Below are positions 8,609 to 16,320 of a stretch of DNA of 64,000 bases, piece by piece (within the stretch, counting starts at the first letter, position 1; every line of letters starts with the position of its first letter). This stretch comes from Halalkalibacter okhensis. GTDB taxonomy: Bacteria > Bacillota > Bacilli > Bacillales > Bacillaceae_D. The notes beneath the pieces were generated by a model. The model made no database searches. It had not been told where the DNA came from and saw only the letters and a program-made list of their open reading frames with translations. The stretch is taken from NCBI RefSeq assembly GCF_000787375.1, contig NZ_JRJU01000001.1:1-64000 (forward strand), read 5' to 3'. Made by a program: the position numbers and the translations under genes.

Positions 8609-9424
8609 TTACCATGATGATACAACTGAACCGGCAAACTCTTCTTCAATGAATTGCTTTACTTCATCAGATTGATAGATTTCAATAAACTTTTGAACTA
8701 CCGCATCATTTTCATTTTCTGTACGAACAGCAAGTACATTCACCCAAGGTGAATCACTTGGTTCAATAAAAATCGAATCTTCTGTTGGGACATATCCATG
8801 TTCAATGGCAAAGTTTGTGTTAATAGCAGCTGCTGCTAATTCATCTAGTTGTCGTGGAATTTGGGATGCTTCAAGCTCAACAAAATCTAAGTTATGTGGG
8901 TTCTCTGTAATATCATTAACTGTTGCTGTAACCCCAGCATCAGGATCAAGAGAGATTAAACCAGCGATTTCGAACAAGATTAACGCACGTGCTCCATTTG
9001 TTGGATCATTCGGTAAACCTACCTTATCCCCTTCTTCTAAGTCAGCTACATCGGAAATACCAGTAGAATAGATTCCCATAGGAAAGTTAACAGTTGTAGC
9101 AACATCTATTAAATCAAGGTCACGTTCTTCTTTAAAGTTATCTAAATATGGCTTATGTTGGAAACTATTCAGATCCAATTCCCCTTCATCTAGCGCTACA
9201 TTTGGCATAACATATTCAGTAAAAACCGTCATATCAATCTCAAGGCCTTCTTCAGCTGCTAACTCAATTACTTTTTCCATAATTTGTTCGTGAGGACCAG
9301 CTGTTACTCCTACTTTTAATTGATCTTCAGATAATTCACCAGTACTCGTTTCCCCACCGCCTCCACAAGCTGCAAGGCCTATCATTGATAAAGCTGTTAA
9401 CATAGAAAATAATACTTTTTTCAT
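8609..9424 (-). CDS. metQ: MetQ/NlpA-family substrate-binding lipoprotein
   Basis: A 271-residue extracellular binding protein. The signal peptide ends in the lipobox IGLAAC with the lipidated C20, followed by a Gly-rich linker. The body has NlpA-family features (VGVTAGPHEQIMEKV, LDLNSFQHKPYLDNF, PNDPTNGARALILFE). It delivers methionine or a related ligand to MetNI. Its ribosome-binding site (GGGGGAGAG) lies in the 3' end of the dehydrogenase gene, one base after that gene's stop, so the two are translationally close. Confidence 0.93.
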   Translation of the reverse strand: MKKVLFSMLTALSMIGLAACGGGGETSTGELSEDQLKVGVTAGPHEQIMEKVIELAAEEGLEIDMTVFTEYVMPNVALDEGELDLNSFQHKPYLDNFKEERDLDLIDVATTVNFPMGIYSTGISDVADLEEGDKVGLPNDPTNGARALILFEIAGLISLDPDAGVTATVNDITENPHNLDFVELEASQIPRQLDELAAAAINTNFAIEHGYVPTEDSIFIEPSDSPWVNVLAVRTENENDAVVQKFIEIYQSDEVKQFIEEEFAGSVVSSW

Positions 9425-9425
9425 T

Positions 9426-10535
9426 TTAATCTCTCCCCCACTCTTTTTTCTCTATCTTTTTATATGTTTCAACGGTTTGAATTCCGTGAACAACCTCAGT
9501 TGTTGTGAACGATTGATTCATAAAGTGAATCGATTCACTTGGATGAAGTGTTTTGCTTGCTATTCTTTCAAGGAGCTCATCATCTTCTGTTAAGCCTAGT
9601 TCCTTTAAAGAAACTGGTAAGCCAACCTGCTCATAGAAAGACAGCAATTCCTCCATTTCCTCTAACTCACCTTCAAGTGCAAGTTGAACAAGAATACCAT
9701 AAGCAACTTTTTCTCCGTGTAGAAAATGATGTGTCTCTTCAAATTGTGTTAATGCATTATGAATCGAATGTGCGGCTGCTATTCTACCATAATCATCGCC
9801 TAGTCCTCCAACAAGACCTCCCGCCATTATATTCGTTTCAATAATGGTTAATAAAGAAGGTGTAACTTCTTTTTTTGTTAATGCTTCTAATGCTTGTTCA
9901 CTTTCCTTAAGAATAAGCTCTTGGCATAGATTTGCCGTTTGAAGTGATAACTTTACAGGCACACGCATGTAATCTAATCCTTTTGTTAACGCCTTTGCTT
10001 CATACCATTTGGCTAAAGTATCTCCAATTCCCGCCCGTAGATATGAGACAGGTGAAGAAGCGATAATAGTAGGTTCCACTAGTACCATCCAAGGATTTTT
10101 CAGAAAGGTCGTATATTTAATGTAATCACCTGTATCCGAATAAATAACACTCAAAGGTGTCCATGCTGCACATTGTGATGCAAGCGTAGGTAGCAAAACG
10201 ACAGGCACATTCATCTCATTCGCTACGGATTTGGCTAAATCCATTACTTTTCCGCCGCCTATTCCGATAATGACATCACAGCACTTTGTTGAACCAAGTT
10301 TGGTTAAACGTTCAATTTCACTTATAGAACATTCTTCAACATACTGCTCAAAGTAAGTTTCTATGTGATCAAAAGAAGGCAGATGCTCTCTAGCAGCTTC
10401 AAGTGACTTTTTCCCATGAATGAACAATGCTCTTTTCACTTTTCCCTCTATCAAGAGAGAAGGCAGACGATCGTATACTCCTATTTCACAGGCATAATAG
10501 CTAGGAGATGCTTGCACTTTTATGTTCTTCACCAT
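9426..10535 (-). CDS. Iron-containing alcohol dehydrogenase, GldA-like
   Basis: A 369-residue protein of the glycerol dehydrogenase/iron-alcohol dehydrogenase family: nucleotide-binding GIGGGKVMDLAKS, metal-site regions GDTLAKWYEA and HGEKVAYG, and VPVVLLPTLASQ. It uses NAD(P) and a divalent metal to interconvert an alcohol or hydroxy compound and a carbonyl. Start 10535 (MVKNIKV) is supported by GGAGGGAGG; a longer frame to 10583 has no such signal. It heads the operon metQ-metN-metI-oxidase. Its actual substrate is unknown; the next genes suggest a link to methionine-like or hydroxyacid compounds. Confidence 0.82.
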   Translation of the reverse strand: MVKNIKVQASPSYYACEIGVYDRLPSLLIEGKVKRALFIHGKKSLEAAREHLPSFDHIETYFEQYVEECSISEIERLTKLGSTKCCDVIIGIGGGKVMDLAKSVANEMNVPVVLLPTLASQCAAWTPLSVIYSDTGDYIKYTTFLKNPWMVLVEPTIIASSPVSYLRAGIGDTLAKWYEAKALTKGLDYMRVPVKLSLQTANLCQELILKESEQALEALTKKEVTPSLLTIIETNIMAGGLVGGLGDDYGRIAAAHSIHNALTQFEETHHFLHGEKVAYGILVQLALEGELEEMEELLSFYEQVGLPVSLKELGLTEDDELLERIASKTLHPSESIHFMNQSFTTTEVVHGIQTVETYKKIEKKEWGRD

Positions 10536-10576
10536 TTGTTCGCCTCCCTCCTTATATGTTGTTTCTTTAGCTGACA

Positions 10577-10601
10577 AAACCAAGAAAATGAGTTGGTTTT
10601 A
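10577..10601 (-). other. Small 5' UTR stem of the dehydrogenase-metQNI transcript
   Basis: AAAACCAA and TTGGTTTT form a short hairpin within the leader. It lacks the GC-rich multi-helix layout of an S-box riboswitch; function unknown. Confidence 0.35.
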
Positions 10602-10615
10602 ACTTATTGTTCATC

Positions 10616-10644
10616 ATTATAATGAATTATTACTATTTAGACAA
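10616..10644 (-). promoter_or_regulatory. SigA-type promoter for the dehydrogenase-metQNI-oxidase operon
   Basis: On the minus strand TTGTCT, a 17-bp spacer, then TATAAT. Imperfect inverted repeats built on AGAACAATT and GAATTGTCT flank the -35 box (about 10639-10690) and could be an operator. Confidence 0.6.
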
Positions 10645-10716
10645 TTCTTTTTTTAAAAAAATATTTTACAAAAAGAAAATTGTTCTACCTCTCTGTAAGA
10701 TTCTGAAAATATAATA

Positions 10717-10745
10717 TTGACACTTCCTCTATATCAAGCTATGAT
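10717..10745 (+). promoter_or_regulatory. SigA-type promoter for the mpsC-sbtA carbon locus
   Basis: TTGACA, 17-bp spacer, TATGAT, divergent from the metQNI-operon promoter. It implies a leader of about 210 nt before the mpsC start, which holds a terminator-like hairpin. Confidence 0.65.
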
Positions 10746-10850
10746 TTATAATAACTTAGATCCGAGTGATCAAATGGAGAAGGGAAGAAGCTTAATTCTC
10801 TTTAGCGTCTTATTGATAAGAAATCGATATGATGAAAAAGGGGAAAACAA

Positions 10851-10922
10851 CTTCAACCTTAGACATTTATGGTAAATCGGCGTATTTCTTCATTGTTCTC
10901 TTTGAAGGGATATGCCTTTTTT
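10851..10922 (+). promoter_or_regulatory. Candidate transcription attenuator in the mpsC leader
   Basis: A terminator-like hairpin GGCGTAT...CTTCA / TGAAG...ATATGCC (10879-10916) is followed by six T, 40 bp before the mpsC start. Upstream, CTTCAA (10851-10856) could instead pair with TTGAAG (10902-10907) and break the hairpin. The layout resembles a riboswitch or other attenuator, but I recognise no known aptamer. Apart from this and the two promoters, the 427-bp intergenic region shows nothing else convincing. Confidence 0.5.
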
Positions 10923-10962
10923 GCAGCATTGTTTCTTTTACACATTTTAGGAGGTATCCTTC

Positions 10963-11328
10963 ATGGTACGAACAAAAGGATCACTGGAAGCTGCTATTTC
11001 GAAAGCTTTAACTCAATGGGAAAAAGATTTCTTAGGACGTGGCTCCGTTTCCGTAAAAACAGATATCCTTCGAGATATGGTCATTGTGACACTTAAAGGG
11101 GTATTGACTCCAGCTGAATATGCACTTTGCAAAAAAGATGAGGGTCGGTTATCAATCAAAAAAATTCGCTGTGAGCTTGTGGAGTCTGGTCGTGATGCAT
11201 TAGGTGAGCTTATCCAAGATTTAGTGGGAATTGAAGTCATGACGCTACATACAGATATAAGTACAAAAACTGGCGAAAGATTAATGGTATTTAAATTAAC
11301 AACCGACTTAGAGAAAACCTTAACTTAA
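10963..11328 (+). CDS. MpsC/YbcI-like DUF2294 protein
   Basis: A 121-residue cytosolic protein of the DUF2294 (MpsC) family, recognised from KGSLEAAISKALTQWEKDFLGRG, LKGVLTPAEYALC and HTDISTKTGERLMVFKL. Homologues are MpsC of Staphylococcus and YbcI of B. subtilis, encoded with the DabAB/MpsAB bicarbonate or CO2-concentrating pump; their molecular role is unknown. Here the neighbour is an SbtA-type permease rather than DabAB. The start has a clear site (TTAGGAGGTATCC). A structured terminator-like region separates it from the permease gene, so the two may be differentially expressed. Confidence 0.82.
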   Translation: MVRTKGSLEAAISKALTQWEKDFLGRGSVSVKTDILRDMVIVTLKGVLTPAEYALCKKDEGRLSIKKIRCELVESGRDALGELIQDLVGIEVMTLHTDISTKTGERLMVFKLTTDLEKTLT

Positions 11329-11341
11329 ATGAATAAGGGAG

Positions 11342-11440
11342 ATCTTTAAAAAGCAATTGCTCGTTAAAGATAAACCGCCAATTACGAAAGCAGTAGCGTC
11401 TACATCAGACGAAACCAACTTTCTAATTGGCGGTTTTTTT
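11342..11440 (+). terminator. Nested structured terminator/leader between mpsC and sbtA
   Basis: Two adjacent structures. First, ATCTTTAA / TTAAAGAT (11342-11371) encloses AGCAATTGCT. Then AAACCGCCAATTA pairs with TAATTGGCGGTTT (11372-11436), enclosing GAAAG/CTTTC and CGTCT/AGACG, and is followed by T residues. This is far more elaborate than a usual terminator; it may end mpsC transcripts, control sbtA, or both. Confidence 0.75.
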
Positions 11441-11475
11441 ATATTCAAATAGTCAAAAAAGGAGGATTTTTAACA

Positions 11476-12492
11476 ATGTACGAAATTATGATTCAAAACA
11501 TATTATCACCTGTTGTCTTATTTTTTGTGCTTGGTTTATTTGCCGCTCTTGTAAAGTCAGACTTAAAATTCCCAAGTGCTCTTAGTGAAACATTAAGCAT
11601 TTTTCTACTTGTAGCGATTGGCTTAAAAGGAGGAATTGAACTATCCAAATACTCATTAGGAGAGGTCATTTCACCAGTAATTGGCACCTTATTTCTCGGT
11701 TCTATTTTGCCTATTGTAACGTTGCTTCTTTTAAAAACAATCAAAATTGATAAAAAGAATGCCATTGCTCTTGCAGCTACTTATGGATCCGTAAGTATTG
11801 TCACGTATGGAGCGGCTATATCGTTTCTTGATCAAATTGGAACAACGTATGAAGGGTTTATGAACGCCATGGTTGTTTTAATGGAAAGTCCTGCTATTAT
11901 CGTGTCATTAGTCCTCTTGAAGATCATGGAACAAAAGAAATCGGAGGCACATGTTTTTTCATCAAAAACCGTTGCCTTTACCTCCCCTTTAACAACTTGG
12001 ATTGATAAAGAAGTACTAAAAGAAGCATTATTTGGAAAAAGCATTTTGCTCTTACTTGGTGCCCTACTCATTGGTCTCGTTGCTGGAGAGCAAGCACTGC
12101 CCACAGTTCAACCATTATTTATTGATCTATATGGCAGTGTATTAATTCTTTTTCTCCTTAGCATGGGATTAACTGCCGGTGCACGATTACCTGAAGTACG
12201 TAAGCATGGTTTACAACTGTTTCTTTTTGGAATCATCATGCCTGTCGTTGGAGGGATTTTAGGAGTACTTGTCGGAACTGTCATAGGGCTTTCTCTTGGC
12301 GGAATTACCTTAATGGGTGTGCTTGCAGGAAGTGCATCCTATATTGCTGCACCTGCAGCCTTGCGTACTTCTGTACCTGACGCTAATCCATCCATCTATT
12401 TAGGCCTTGCACTCGGTATTACGTTTCCATTTAACCTACTTATCGGAATCCCATTATATTATCAACTTGCTCAATGGTTCATTTCATTTTAA
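11476..12492 (+). CDS. SbtA-like sodium-dependent bicarbonate permease
   Basis: A 338-residue membrane protein with about ten membrane segments in two inverted halves. LFVALVK-type N-terminus, FLLVAIGLKGGIELSKY, YGSVSIVTYGAA, MGLTAGARLPEVRKHG and GSASYIAAPAALRTSVPDANPS match the SbtA/Sbt_1 family, which in cyanobacteria imports bicarbonate with sodium. The cytosolic loop between halves (about 150-185) is short. No SbtB (PII-like) gene follows; instead a carbonic-anhydrase-like gene starts 12 bp downstream. Sodium-coupled bicarbonate uptake would suit an alkaliphile. AAAAAAGGAGG precedes the ATG. Confidence 0.83.
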   Translation: MYEIMIQNILSPVVLFFVLGLFAALVKSDLKFPSALSETLSIFLLVAIGLKGGIELSKYSLGEVISPVIGTLFLGSILPIVTLLLLKTIKIDKKNAIALAATYGSVSIVTYGAAISFLDQIGTTYEGFMNAMVVLMESPAIIVSLVLLKIMEQKKSEAHVFSSKTVAFTSPLTTWIDKEVLKEALFGKSILLLLGALLIGLVAGEQALPTVQPLFIDLYGSVLILFLLSMGLTAGARLPEVRKHGLQLFLFGIIMPVVGGILGVLVGTVIGLSLGGITLMGVLAGSASYIAAPAALRTSVPDANPSIYLGLALGITFPFNLLIGIPLYYQLAQWFISF

Positions 12493-12504
12493 GGGGGAAT
12501 TCAA

Positions 12505-13035
12505 ATGTTAAAACGACTAAACCAAAATAAATTGGGCAGTAAAATACTAGTTATTGCTGATTGTGAACATGAATTCACGCAAAGACTCCCACAATGGCTC
12601 AACATTGAAACAAGTCAATTACTCGTTCTTTCAAGCGCAGGTGCTGCTGTAACACAGCCTTATGGTTGTATGGTCCGAAACATTATTTTAGCTATCTACC
12701 AGCAAGGTATAAATCAAATATACCTGATAGCACCTGAAAAACAGGGCACTCCTAAGTTTAATCAACAAATTCTTCTAAATCAGTTGAAGCATGATGGAAT
12801 TGACCAAGACCTTCTTGAGACCATTGAATATAGTCGTATTGTAAAAAAAGATGTTCTGTCATGGCTAAAGGGTCCAACTGAGAACGTTGACGACGTATTA
12901 AAAGCAAGTCTTTCTTTATTAGAAAAACACCCACTCATCCCAGAGCGCATTAGAATAGAAGCTTTTACTGTAAATACACGTACTGGATCTTTAACATCGA
13001 TTGCTTCAAAGGAAACAGAAGAAGATATTTGTTAA
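12505..13035 (+). CDS. Beta-carbonic-anhydrase-like protein lacking zinc ligands
   Basis: A 176-residue protein with the layout of a beta-carbonic anhydrase: LVIADCEHEF where the enzyme has CxDSR, LVLSSAGAAVTQP for the VxRNAGN strand, IYLIAPEKQG where it has VxGHTxCG, and a C-terminal strand VNTRTGSLTSI. The zinc-binding Cys-Asp-Arg and His-x-x-Cys sets are not kept, so it is probably catalytically inactive. It may correspond to YbcF, the carbonic-anhydrase-like product near dabA in B. subtilis (recalled, not checked). It is 12 bp from the permease gene and likely acts with it, perhaps as a regulator or bicarbonate sensor. Confidence 0.65.
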   Translation: MLKRLNQNKLGSKILVIADCEHEFTQRLPQWLNIETSQLLVLSSAGAAVTQPYGCMVRNIILAIYQQGINQIYLIAPEKQGTPKFNQQILLNQLKHDGIDQDLLETIEYSRIVKKDVLSWLKGPTENVDDVLKASLSLLEKHPLIPERIRIEAFTVNTRTGSLTSIASKETEEDIC

Positions 13036-13042
13036 CACCCTA

Positions 13043-13080
13043 GCTTGCACTGGATATCGTCCATTGCAAGCTCATTTTTA
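13043..13080 (+). terminator. Terminator of the carbon locus
   Basis: GCTTGCACTGGA pairs with TCCATTGCAAGC with one mismatch, followed by a T-rich tail (CATTTTTA), 8 bp after the stop codon. Confidence 0.75.
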
Positions 13081-13120
13081 TCACAAAATGAGTAAAGTAC
13101 ATATTCCAACCTTAAAAGAT

Positions 13121-13148
13121 TTGAGATGGTGATGGTTTATGTTATAGT
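13121..13148 (+). promoter_or_regulatory. SigA-type promoter of deoD
   Basis: TTGAGA, 16-bp spacer, TATAGT, about 48 bp before the deoD start codon. Confidence 0.6.
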
Positions 13149-13195
13149 AATGAAAGAAAAAAACCTACCTTCAAGAAGGTCATAGGAGGCATAAT

Positions 13196-13900
13196 ATGAG
13201 TGTACATATTGGAGCAAAACAAGGTGAGATAGCGGAAACGATTCTTCTTCCAGGAGACCCGCTTCGAGCGAAATATATTGCTGAAACTTTTTTAGAAGAT
13301 GCGGTTTGCTATAATGAAGTAAGAGGCATGTTAGGATTTACCGGTACATATAAAGGCGAGCGAATCTCTGTTCAAGGAACAGGAATGGGAGTGCCGTCCA
13401 TTTCTATTTACGTTAATGAACTGATGCAAGAATACAATGTTCAAAACTTAATTCGTGTTGGTACATGTGGCGCCATTCAAAAAGATGTTAAAGTAAGAGA
13501 TGTAATTTTAGCCATGACCGCCTCAACCGATTCACAAATGAACCGTCTAACATTTGGTGGAGTTGACTTCGCTCCTACAGCAAATTTTGACTTACTAAAG
13601 CAAGCCTATGATGCTGGACTTGAAAAAGGATTGAATCTAAAAGTTGGAAATGTCTTTACGGCTGATATGTTCTATAATGACAATGCTGAGTTAGAAAAAT
13701 GGGCAAAATATGGCATTTTAGCTGTCGAAATGGAAACAGCAGCTCTTTACACCCTTGCTGCTAAATTTGATAGAAGAGCGCTTTCTGTCCTCACAGTAAG
13801 CGACCACATTTTAACTGGTGAAGAAACAACTTCAAAAGAACGCCAAACAACCTTCAGCGACATGATGGAAGTAGCTCTTGAAGCTGTTACAAAAAAATAA
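13196..13900 (+). CDS. deoD: Purine nucleoside phosphorylase, DeoD type
   Basis: A 234-residue hexameric-type phosphorylase that splits purine (deoxy)ribonucleosides with phosphate to free base and (deoxy)ribose 1-phosphate; in B. subtilis DeoD prefers adenosine. Visible signatures are [37 protein letters not shown], the nucleoside-binding VEMETAALY and the catalytic-Asp region [16 protein letters not shown] precedes the ATG by 7 bases. It is a single-gene unit between two terminators, convergent with the pdp-punA-deoB genes of the same pathway. Confidence 0.95.
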   Translation: MSVHIGAKQGEIAETILLPGDPLRAKYIAETFLEDAVCYNEVRGMLGFTGTYKGERISVQGTGMGVPSISIYVNELMQEYNVQNLIRVGTCGAIQKDVKVRDVILAMTASTDSQMNRLTFGGVDFAPTANFDLLKQAYDAGLEKGLNLKVGNVFTADMFYNDNAELEKWAKYGILAVEMETAALYTLAAKFDRRALSVLTVSDHILTGEETTSKERQTTFSDMMEVALEAVTKK

Positions 13901-13912
13901 TCGACGTTTAAT

Positions 13913-13948
13913 GGACATGAAGAAGCCAACCCTTTTCATGTCCTTTTA
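13913..13948 (+). terminator. Terminator of deoD
   Basis: GGACATGAA / TTCATGTCC stem followed by TTTTATGTT. Confidence 0.8.
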
Positions 13949-13998
13949 TGTTGATCTTCCTTTTAAAAGTTACTCATACAAAATAAAAGAGCACACTC

Positions 13999-14043
13999 AA
14001 AAAAAGCCGCTGAAAAGGTATGATTTTCACCTTTTTCAGTGGC
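13999..14043 (-). terminator. Terminator of the deoB-punA-pdp operon
   Basis: On the minus strand GCCACTGAAAAAGGT pairs with ACCTTTTCAGCGGC and is followed by seven T. The CACTGAAAAAGG arm recurs in hairpins near 36020 and 63340. Confidence 0.85.
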
Positions 14044-14088
14044 CTTTAAGCAACGTGTAGAGCCTCTTCTTCAAAACATAAGAATCAT

Positions 14089-15390
14089 TCAATAAATCTC
14101 ATCATAAATCAGTGTCGGTTTATCCACATCACCACTAGAAAATGAATACGCAGCTTGCACCATTTCAATGACGTTGCTTACATTTTCTTTATTCGCATGT
14201 AATGTTGCGATCGCTTCCCCTTCTTGAACATAATCACCGATTTTCTTATGTAAAACAATCCCTACCGCTAAATCAATCTCCGAATCCTTCGTTGCTCTCC
14301 CTGCTCCAAGTAGCATAGCAGCTGTTCCAATTTTGTCAGCGACAATGGCCGAAACGGTTCCAGCTTCTTTTGCCTGAACATCTAATTTATAGTTCGCTTC
14401 TGGAAGGGTTTCTGGATGATCGACGATGGAAGAATTTCCATTTTGAGCTTCAATAAATACTTTCAAAGCTTCAAGTGCTTTTCCATTTGTTATTGCTTCT
14501 TTAAGCATTTGACGCGCTTGGTCTATAGACGTTGCTTGTTTAGCTAAATAAACCATTTGACTTCCGAGTGTTAAACATAGCTCCCGCAAATCATCCGGTC
14601 CCTCGCCCTGTAGCATCTCAATCGCTTCTTTTACTTCTAATGCATTTCCAATCGTATTTCCAAGCGGTTGGTTCATATCAGAGATAATCGCCATCGTTTC
14701 ACGCCCAAGGCTCTTACCTATATTCACCATTGCCTGTGCTAATTCTTTTGATTGATTCAATTCTTTCATAAATGCACCCGAGCCAGTCTTCACATCTAGT
14801 ACAATGGCATCGGCTCCTGAAGCAATCTTTTTACTCATAATTGAACTAGCAATAAGAGGGATTGAATTAACTGTAGCTGTTACATCTCTTAATGAATAAA
14901 GTTTCTTATCAGCAGGTGTTAAATTGCCTGTCTGGCCAACAACAGCGAGTTTGTTTTTATTCACCAATTCAGTGAATTGATTGGTGGTTATTTCAACGCT
15001 GAACCCAGGAATAGCTTCTAGCTTATCAATTGTTCCGCCAGTATGGCCTAAGCCACGCCCGGACATTTTCGCAACAGGAACTCCAACTGCAGCAACGAGA
15101 GGCGCCAAAGCAATTGTTGTTTTGTCGCCTACTCCACCTGTTGAATGCTTATCTACCTTTACACCTTCTATTGCAGACAAATCAATTTGATCACCAGATT
15201 GTACCATCGCCATTGTTAATTCCGCACGTTCGTCTGTTGTCATGTCCTGAAAAAAGATGGCCATCGCAAGTGCTGACATTTGATAATCTGGAATATCCCC
15301 ATTCGTATAACCTTCAATAGCAAAACGAATTTCTTCTTTTGATAACTCATGACCATCTCTTTTTTTCTCAATAAGATCTACCATTCGCAT
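14089..15390 (-). CDS. pdp: Pyrimidine-nucleoside phosphorylase
   Basis: A 433-residue enzyme that phosphorolyses uridine, thymidine and deoxyuridine. The thymidine-phosphorylase signature is clear ([16 protein letters not shown]), as are [19 protein letters not shown] and [11 protein letters not shown]; a C-terminal domain ends the protein. Start [10 protein letters not shown] matches B. subtilis Pdp. It is the distal gene of deoB-punA-pdp; the deoxyribose 1-phosphate released is handled by DeoB upstream in the operon. It lies 103 bp after punA with no clear promoter between. Confidence 0.95.
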   Translation of the reverse strand: MRMVDLIEKKRDGHELSKEEIRFAIEGYTNGDIPDYQMSALAMAIFFQDMTTDERAELTMAMVQSGDQIDLSAIEGVKVDKHSTGGVGDKTTIALAPLVAAVGVPVAKMSGRGLGHTGGTIDKLEAIPGFSVEITTNQFTELVNKNKLAVVGQTGNLTPADKKLYSLRDVTATVNSIPLIASSIMSKKIASGADAIVLDVKTGSGAFMKELNQSKELAQAMVNIGKSLGRETMAIISDMNQPLGNTIGNALEVKEAIEMLQGEGPDDLRELCLTLGSQMVYLAKQATSIDQARQMLKEAITNGKALEALKVFIEAQNGNSSIVDHPETLPEANYKLDVQAKEAGTVSAIVADKIGTAAMLLGAGRATKDSEIDLAVGIVLHKKIGDYVQEGEAIATLHANKENVSNVIEMVQAAYSFSSGDVDKPTLIYDEIY

Positions 15391-15493
15391 CTACGTCACA
15401 TCCTTTTTCAAATAAAAAAAGTTCCTTTCGACCGTTGAGACGATTTCCTGCCCAAGCATTTGCTTAATCATTAAGTCTAAATAAATCTCCCCA

Positions 15494-16303
15494 TTACATT
15501 TCTTTCACAATTGCTTTTACTAAAGATAAGAAATTTGATTTTACCATTTCTGTTGTTTCGATCACTTCATCGTGCGTAAGAGGCTGTGGTAAGATACCTG
15601 CTGCCATATTGGAAATGCATGAGATACCGAGTACCTCCAGTCCAGCATGACGAGCAACGATCACTTCAGGAACCGTTGACATCCCAACAGCGTCAGCACC
15701 CAACGTACGCAGCATACGAATTTCAGCTGGTGTTTCATACGAAGGTCCCGTATTTCCTACATACACACCTTCCTGTACGCTTATATTAATTTTTTCCGCT
15801 TGTGTTCGCGCAAGCGCACGAAGACGTTCTGAATAAGCACTAGACATATCCGGAAAACGTACTCCAAAAGCTTCATCATTTGGGCCAATTAATGGATTTT
15901 GTCCCATGTTGTTAATTTGATCTTTAATGATCATTAAATTACCTGGCTCATATGATTCATTCACACCACCAGCTGCATTCGTTACGATGATTTGTTCGAC
16001 ACCTAATGCTTTCATGACTCGAACGGGGAACGTAACAACATCCATACTGTATCCTTCATAAAAGTGAAAACGTCCCTGCATCGCTACGACTTGCTTTCCC
16101 TCTAGCATTCCAAATACAAGTTGCCCAGCATGCCCCGCAACCGTTGACACTGGGAAGTTAGGAATTTCACTATACGGAACTTTCACCGGATTTTGAATTT
16201 CATCTGCTAGTACACCTAGCCCTGAACCTAATATTAAACCAATGGTAGGGTTTTCTCCCATTTTCTCCTGTAAATATGATGCCGTTTCTGTAATAATTGT
16301 CAC
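15494..16303 (-). CDS. punA: Purine nucleoside phosphorylase, trimeric type
   Basis: A 269-residue phosphorylase of the PNP/MTAP family (PupG of B. subtilis), mainly for guanosine and inosine. Motifs: LILGSGLGVLADEI, FPVSTVAGHAGQLVFG, GRFHFYEGY, VTNAAGGVN, GPSYETPAEIRMLRTLGADAVGMSTVPEVIVARH. The start is GTG with GAGGAGG eight bases upstream. It sits 17 bp after deoB. Together with DeoD, both purine base classes are covered in this region. Confidence 0.95.
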   Translation of the reverse strand: MTIITETASYLQEKMGENPTIGLILGSGLGVLADEIQNPVKVPYSEIPNFPVSTVAGHAGQLVFGMLEGKQVVAMQGRFHFYEGYSMDVVTFPVRVMKALGVEQIIVTNAAGGVNESYEPGNLMIIKDQINNMGQNPLIGPNDEAFGVRFPDMSSAYSERLRALARTQAEKINISVQEGVYVGNTGPSYETPAEIRMLRTLGADAVGMSTVPEVIVARHAGLEVLGISCISNMAAGILPQPLTHDEVIETTEMVKSNFLSLVKAIVKEM

Positions 16304-16320
16304 ATCAATTCCTCCTCTAT

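Noticed and set aside
10536-10640. S-box (SAM-I) riboswitch upstream of the metQNI operon
   Set aside because: The leader is too short and AT-rich; none of the conserved S-box helices or a long GC-rich terminator is present.
10829-11011. A 60-codon frame overlapping the mpsC leader and start
   Set aside because: No ribosome-binding site; it runs through the terminator-like hairpin and overlaps mpsC in another frame.
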